Assembly: GCA_947062675.1 (NCBI GenBank)
Contig: CAMSQM010000003.1
Coordinates: forward strand, 1-64,000
Length of the DNA: 64,000 nt
Source: an uncultured Roseburia sp.
Lineage (GTDB): Bacteria > Bacillota > Clostridia > Lachnospirales > Lachnospiraceae
Reading direction: 5' to 3'
The translations under genes were made by a program, and so were the position numbers. The notes beneath the pieces were generated by a model. It saw nothing but the letters and a program-made list of their open reading frames with translations. It searched no databases and was not told the DNA's origin. Positions within the stretch are counted from its first letter, which is position 1. Every line of letters begins with the position of its first letter. Below are positions 62,319 to 64,000 of this stretch, one piece after another.

Positions 62319-62807
62319 ATGGGTAAGGGAAGAGGTCTGATCGAGGAGTTCAAAAAGTTTATAATGCGCGGGAATGTCATGGACATGGCTGTCGGTGTGA
62401 TTGTCGGAGGGGCGTTCACCTCCATTGTGACATCGTTAAACCAGGATATTCTGACGCCGGTTCTCGGAATATTCGGCGGGACGGACTTCTCAAATCTGAA
62501 GGTGACGCTTGGAACCGGGGAGTCTGCTCCGGTGCTCTGCTATGGAAATTTTATCACGGCTGTAATCAATTTCCTGATCACAGCGTTTGTGATCTTTGTT
62601 CTTGTGAAAGTGATCAACGGTATCGGTGACCGATTCCTGAAAAAAGAGGAGGCAAAGGAGCCTGAGCCGCCGGCGGTGAAGACCTGTCCGTACTGCATGA
62701 GTGAGATTGCGGCGGAAGCGGTGCGCTGTCCGCACTGTACCTCCATGCTGGCGGAGGAGACAGGCGCGGAGAATATTATTTCCGGATCCGTGGAAAGCGC
62801 GGGCTGA
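62319..62807 (+). CDS. mscL: Large-conductance mechanosensitive channel with zinc ribbon
   Basis: 162 aa. The channel core is clear: GRGLIEEFKKFIMRGNVMDM, DMAVGVIVGGAFTSIVTSL (first pore helix) and a second helix (NFLITAFVIFVLVKVING). The C-terminal tail has a CPYC...CPHC zinc ribbon. This tail is longer than in E. coli MscL and is seen in some Firmicutes. It opens under high membrane tension. A terminator follows. Confidence 0.95.
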   Translation: MGKGRGLIEEFKKFIMRGNVMDMAVGVIVGGAFTSIVTSLNQDILTPVLGIFGGTDFSNLKVTLGTGESAPVLCYGNFITAVINFLITAFVIFVLVKVINGIGDRFLKKEEAKEPEPPAVKTCPYCMSEIAAEAVRCPHCTSMLAEETGAENIISGSVESAG

Positions 62808-62857
62808 GATGATATATATGTTTTTTCCGGAGCGTCTGACTCCGGTGTCGTCCCAAA

Positions 62858-62891
62858 AGAAAAGCAGCCCGGGATTCCGGGCTGCTTTTCT
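62858..62891. terminator. Terminator between mscL and the convergent surface gene
   Basis: Perfect 15-bp stem AGAAAAGCAGCCCGG / CCGGGCTGCTTTTCT with loop gatt. A/T-rich ends on both sides suggest it works in both directions. Confidence 0.85.
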
Positions 62892-62977
62892 GGTATAATG
62901 ATGGATATGCCGTTTCATATGCAGGAAATATGTCTGCCGGCGGATTCCTCTGCCAGGGCTCATAAAGTCCGGCGGTC

Positions 62978-64000
62978 TCAGTCATAGTAAGCGACAAAGC
63001 TTCCCTTTAATGTCCCGTAACTGCCGGAATTTACGGGCTTTACATGTACGATCTCGTAGGTGTAAGTGGTTCCGACGGTCAGCGGCTGCGACAGATGCAC
63101 TTCGCATTCATCGTCATCCCAGTCCACATAGGATGATGAGGATGAGTAAGCGCTGCCGTTCTGATCACGGACGATCACATAACTTTTACCGTATTCAAAA
63201 GCGATGTCTTTGTTGAACTCAAAGGTCACGGTATACTCTGTCCTGCCGTCGTCATAGTCCTCGTCATACTCCGCTTTTCTGACATAAAGATTATTTTTCC
63301 GGGCCGGGACTTTTGCGGTGATGGTGACCGTACCGTAGGAACCGGATCCGACCGCCTTAATTCCTGAGATCTTTATGGTATAAGTGCGGTCATATTTCAG
63401 GTTCTCCACGTAAATTTCGCAGTCGTCGTCATCCATCTCAGCCAGATAACCTTTGTAGGTTTTTCCCTTGTTGTCCTTAATGGAGGTGACTTTTGCGCCG
63501 GACTTCCACAGAACTTTTGTGGTGAACTTTACGTCAATCTCACTTTTATCCTCATCGACGGTGACTTTTGCGACTTTTACATTTGATTTGCCTGTTTTCT
63601 GCGCGGGGACCTTTGCTTTTATGGTCAGTTTGCGGTAGCCGGATGTGCCGCGCCGTTTGATGCCGTTGATCACAATGGTATAGGTGCGTCCCTCTTTCAG
63701 GGAGGGCACGGAGATGTCGCAGTCGTCGCTGTCGCGGCTGGCAAGAAAGGCGCGGTATGACTTGCCCTTGTTGTCTTTTACGGTGACTTTTGCACTGGAT
63801 TTCCAGGTGACACGGGAGATAAAATCGACCTCAAATTCAGGGACGCCGTCCTCGTAGTCCAAAGAGACGCGTTTTACCTGAATGCTGTTGCCGGTGCCGG
63901 AAGTCTTTGCGGTAAATTCCAGGCGTCTGGAATCCGCGAAGGCGGTCTGTGGCAGAATGCCGGCCAGAACGAAGACGGCAAGTAGCAGGGAGCATAATTT
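62978..64000 (-). CDS. Exported protein with three Ig-like repeats, 5' end cut
   Basis: The reading frame continues upstream of the track start to the window edge: on the minus strand it reads KLCSLLLAVFVLAGILPQ, then TAFA|DSRR, a Sec signal peptide, so only the first few codons are missing. About 340 aa are visible. Three units of about 95 residues follow, each with a W/F-K-S-[GA] turn, a D-D-D/E-C/D-[ED] turn, a RTYTI or TTYTYEI strand and SGSYG.LT. The repeats look like beta-sandwich domains. No wall-anchor motif is seen. Role unknown; it may bind surfaces. Confidence 0.75.
   Translation of the reverse strand, partial: KLCSLLLAVFVLAGILPQTAFADSRRLEFTAKTSGTGNSIQVKRVSLDYEDGVPEFEVDFISRVTWKSSAKVTVKDNKGKSYRAFLASRDSDDCDISVPSLKEGRTYTIVINGIKRRGTSGYRKLTIKAKVPAQKTGKSNVKVAKVTVDEDKSEIDVKFTTKVLWKSGAKVTSIKDNKGKTYKGYLAEMDDDDCEIYVENLKYDRTYTIKISGIKAVGSGSYGTVTITAKVPARKNNLYVRKAEYDEDYDDGRTEYTVTFEFNKDIAFEYGKSYVIVRDQNGSAYSSSSSYVDWDDDECEVHLSQPLTVGTTYTYEIVHVKPVNSGSYGTLKGSFVAYYD

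Overview
The window looks like about 64 kb of chromosome from a moderately GC-rich, low-spore-gene Firmicute of the Lachnospiraceae / Clostridium cluster XIVa type. The reasons are the gene content (DUF4364 protein, DUF1385-prmC-prfA block, rho with a repeat-rich insertion, C+ type L31, S21), strong AGGAGG-type ribosome binding sites, sigma-A promoters (TTGACA-N17-TATAAT style), a T-box leader and many short two-gene operons. No tRNA, rRNA, CRISPR array, prophage or insertion sequence was seen. The species is an inference. The first 46 bases are not genomic: they match an Illumina TruSeq index-side adapter, so the left end is a raw contig end.

Region by region. 47-2702: an ABC transporter of the sulfonate/taurine/nitrate type (cut permease, ATPase, lipoprotein). 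2887-6875: an amino-sugar cluster (unclassified DUF4838-like glycosidase candidate, NagB-like deaminase, NagA deacetylase). 7030-10380 (minus): a sugar-type ABC operon (binding lipoprotein, two permeases, a small membrane protein of unknown role). 10599-13558: purine salvage (purine nucleoside phosphorylase, MTA/SAH-type deaminase) and a metallo-beta-lactamase-fold protein. 13680-16897: a 35-aa membrane protein, alaS, rpsU.

17085-25022 is the most unusual stretch: a decayed PP2C-like phosphatase, a membrane Ser/Thr kinase with a roughly 90-residue insertion after its activation loop and an outside TPR region, a 43-aa membrane protein, a 993-aa exported TPR / low-complexity / carboxypeptidase-regulatory-like / YfaP-like protein, and a TerF-type TerD-VWA fusion under its own promoter. 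Together they look like a kinase-linked envelope signalling module.

25113-35540: a Na/phosphate symporter, a GH3 beta-glucosidase, a tryptophan T-box leader driving trpB-trpA, threonine aldolase, asparaginase, and a receiver / CheX-like pair. 35646-43489: thrC (minus), a two-component system, citrate synthase (minus) and a chemoreceptor. 43653-46222: a BlaR/BlaI-like pair with two palindromic operators, then an HPr-like protein lacking the phosphorylated His. 46416-50198: LysR regulator divergent from leuC-leuD, then a double AP2-domain protein read convergently. 50402-56986: cytidine deaminase, flavodoxin, a MerR regulator coupled to a membrane MutS-like ATPase, a small membrane protein, flavin reductase, DUF4364 protein and malic enzyme. 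57207-62807: a housekeeping block rho, rpmE, DUF1385, prmC, prfA, mscL. 62978-64000 (minus): an exported protein of three tandem Ig-like repeats, cut by the right edge.
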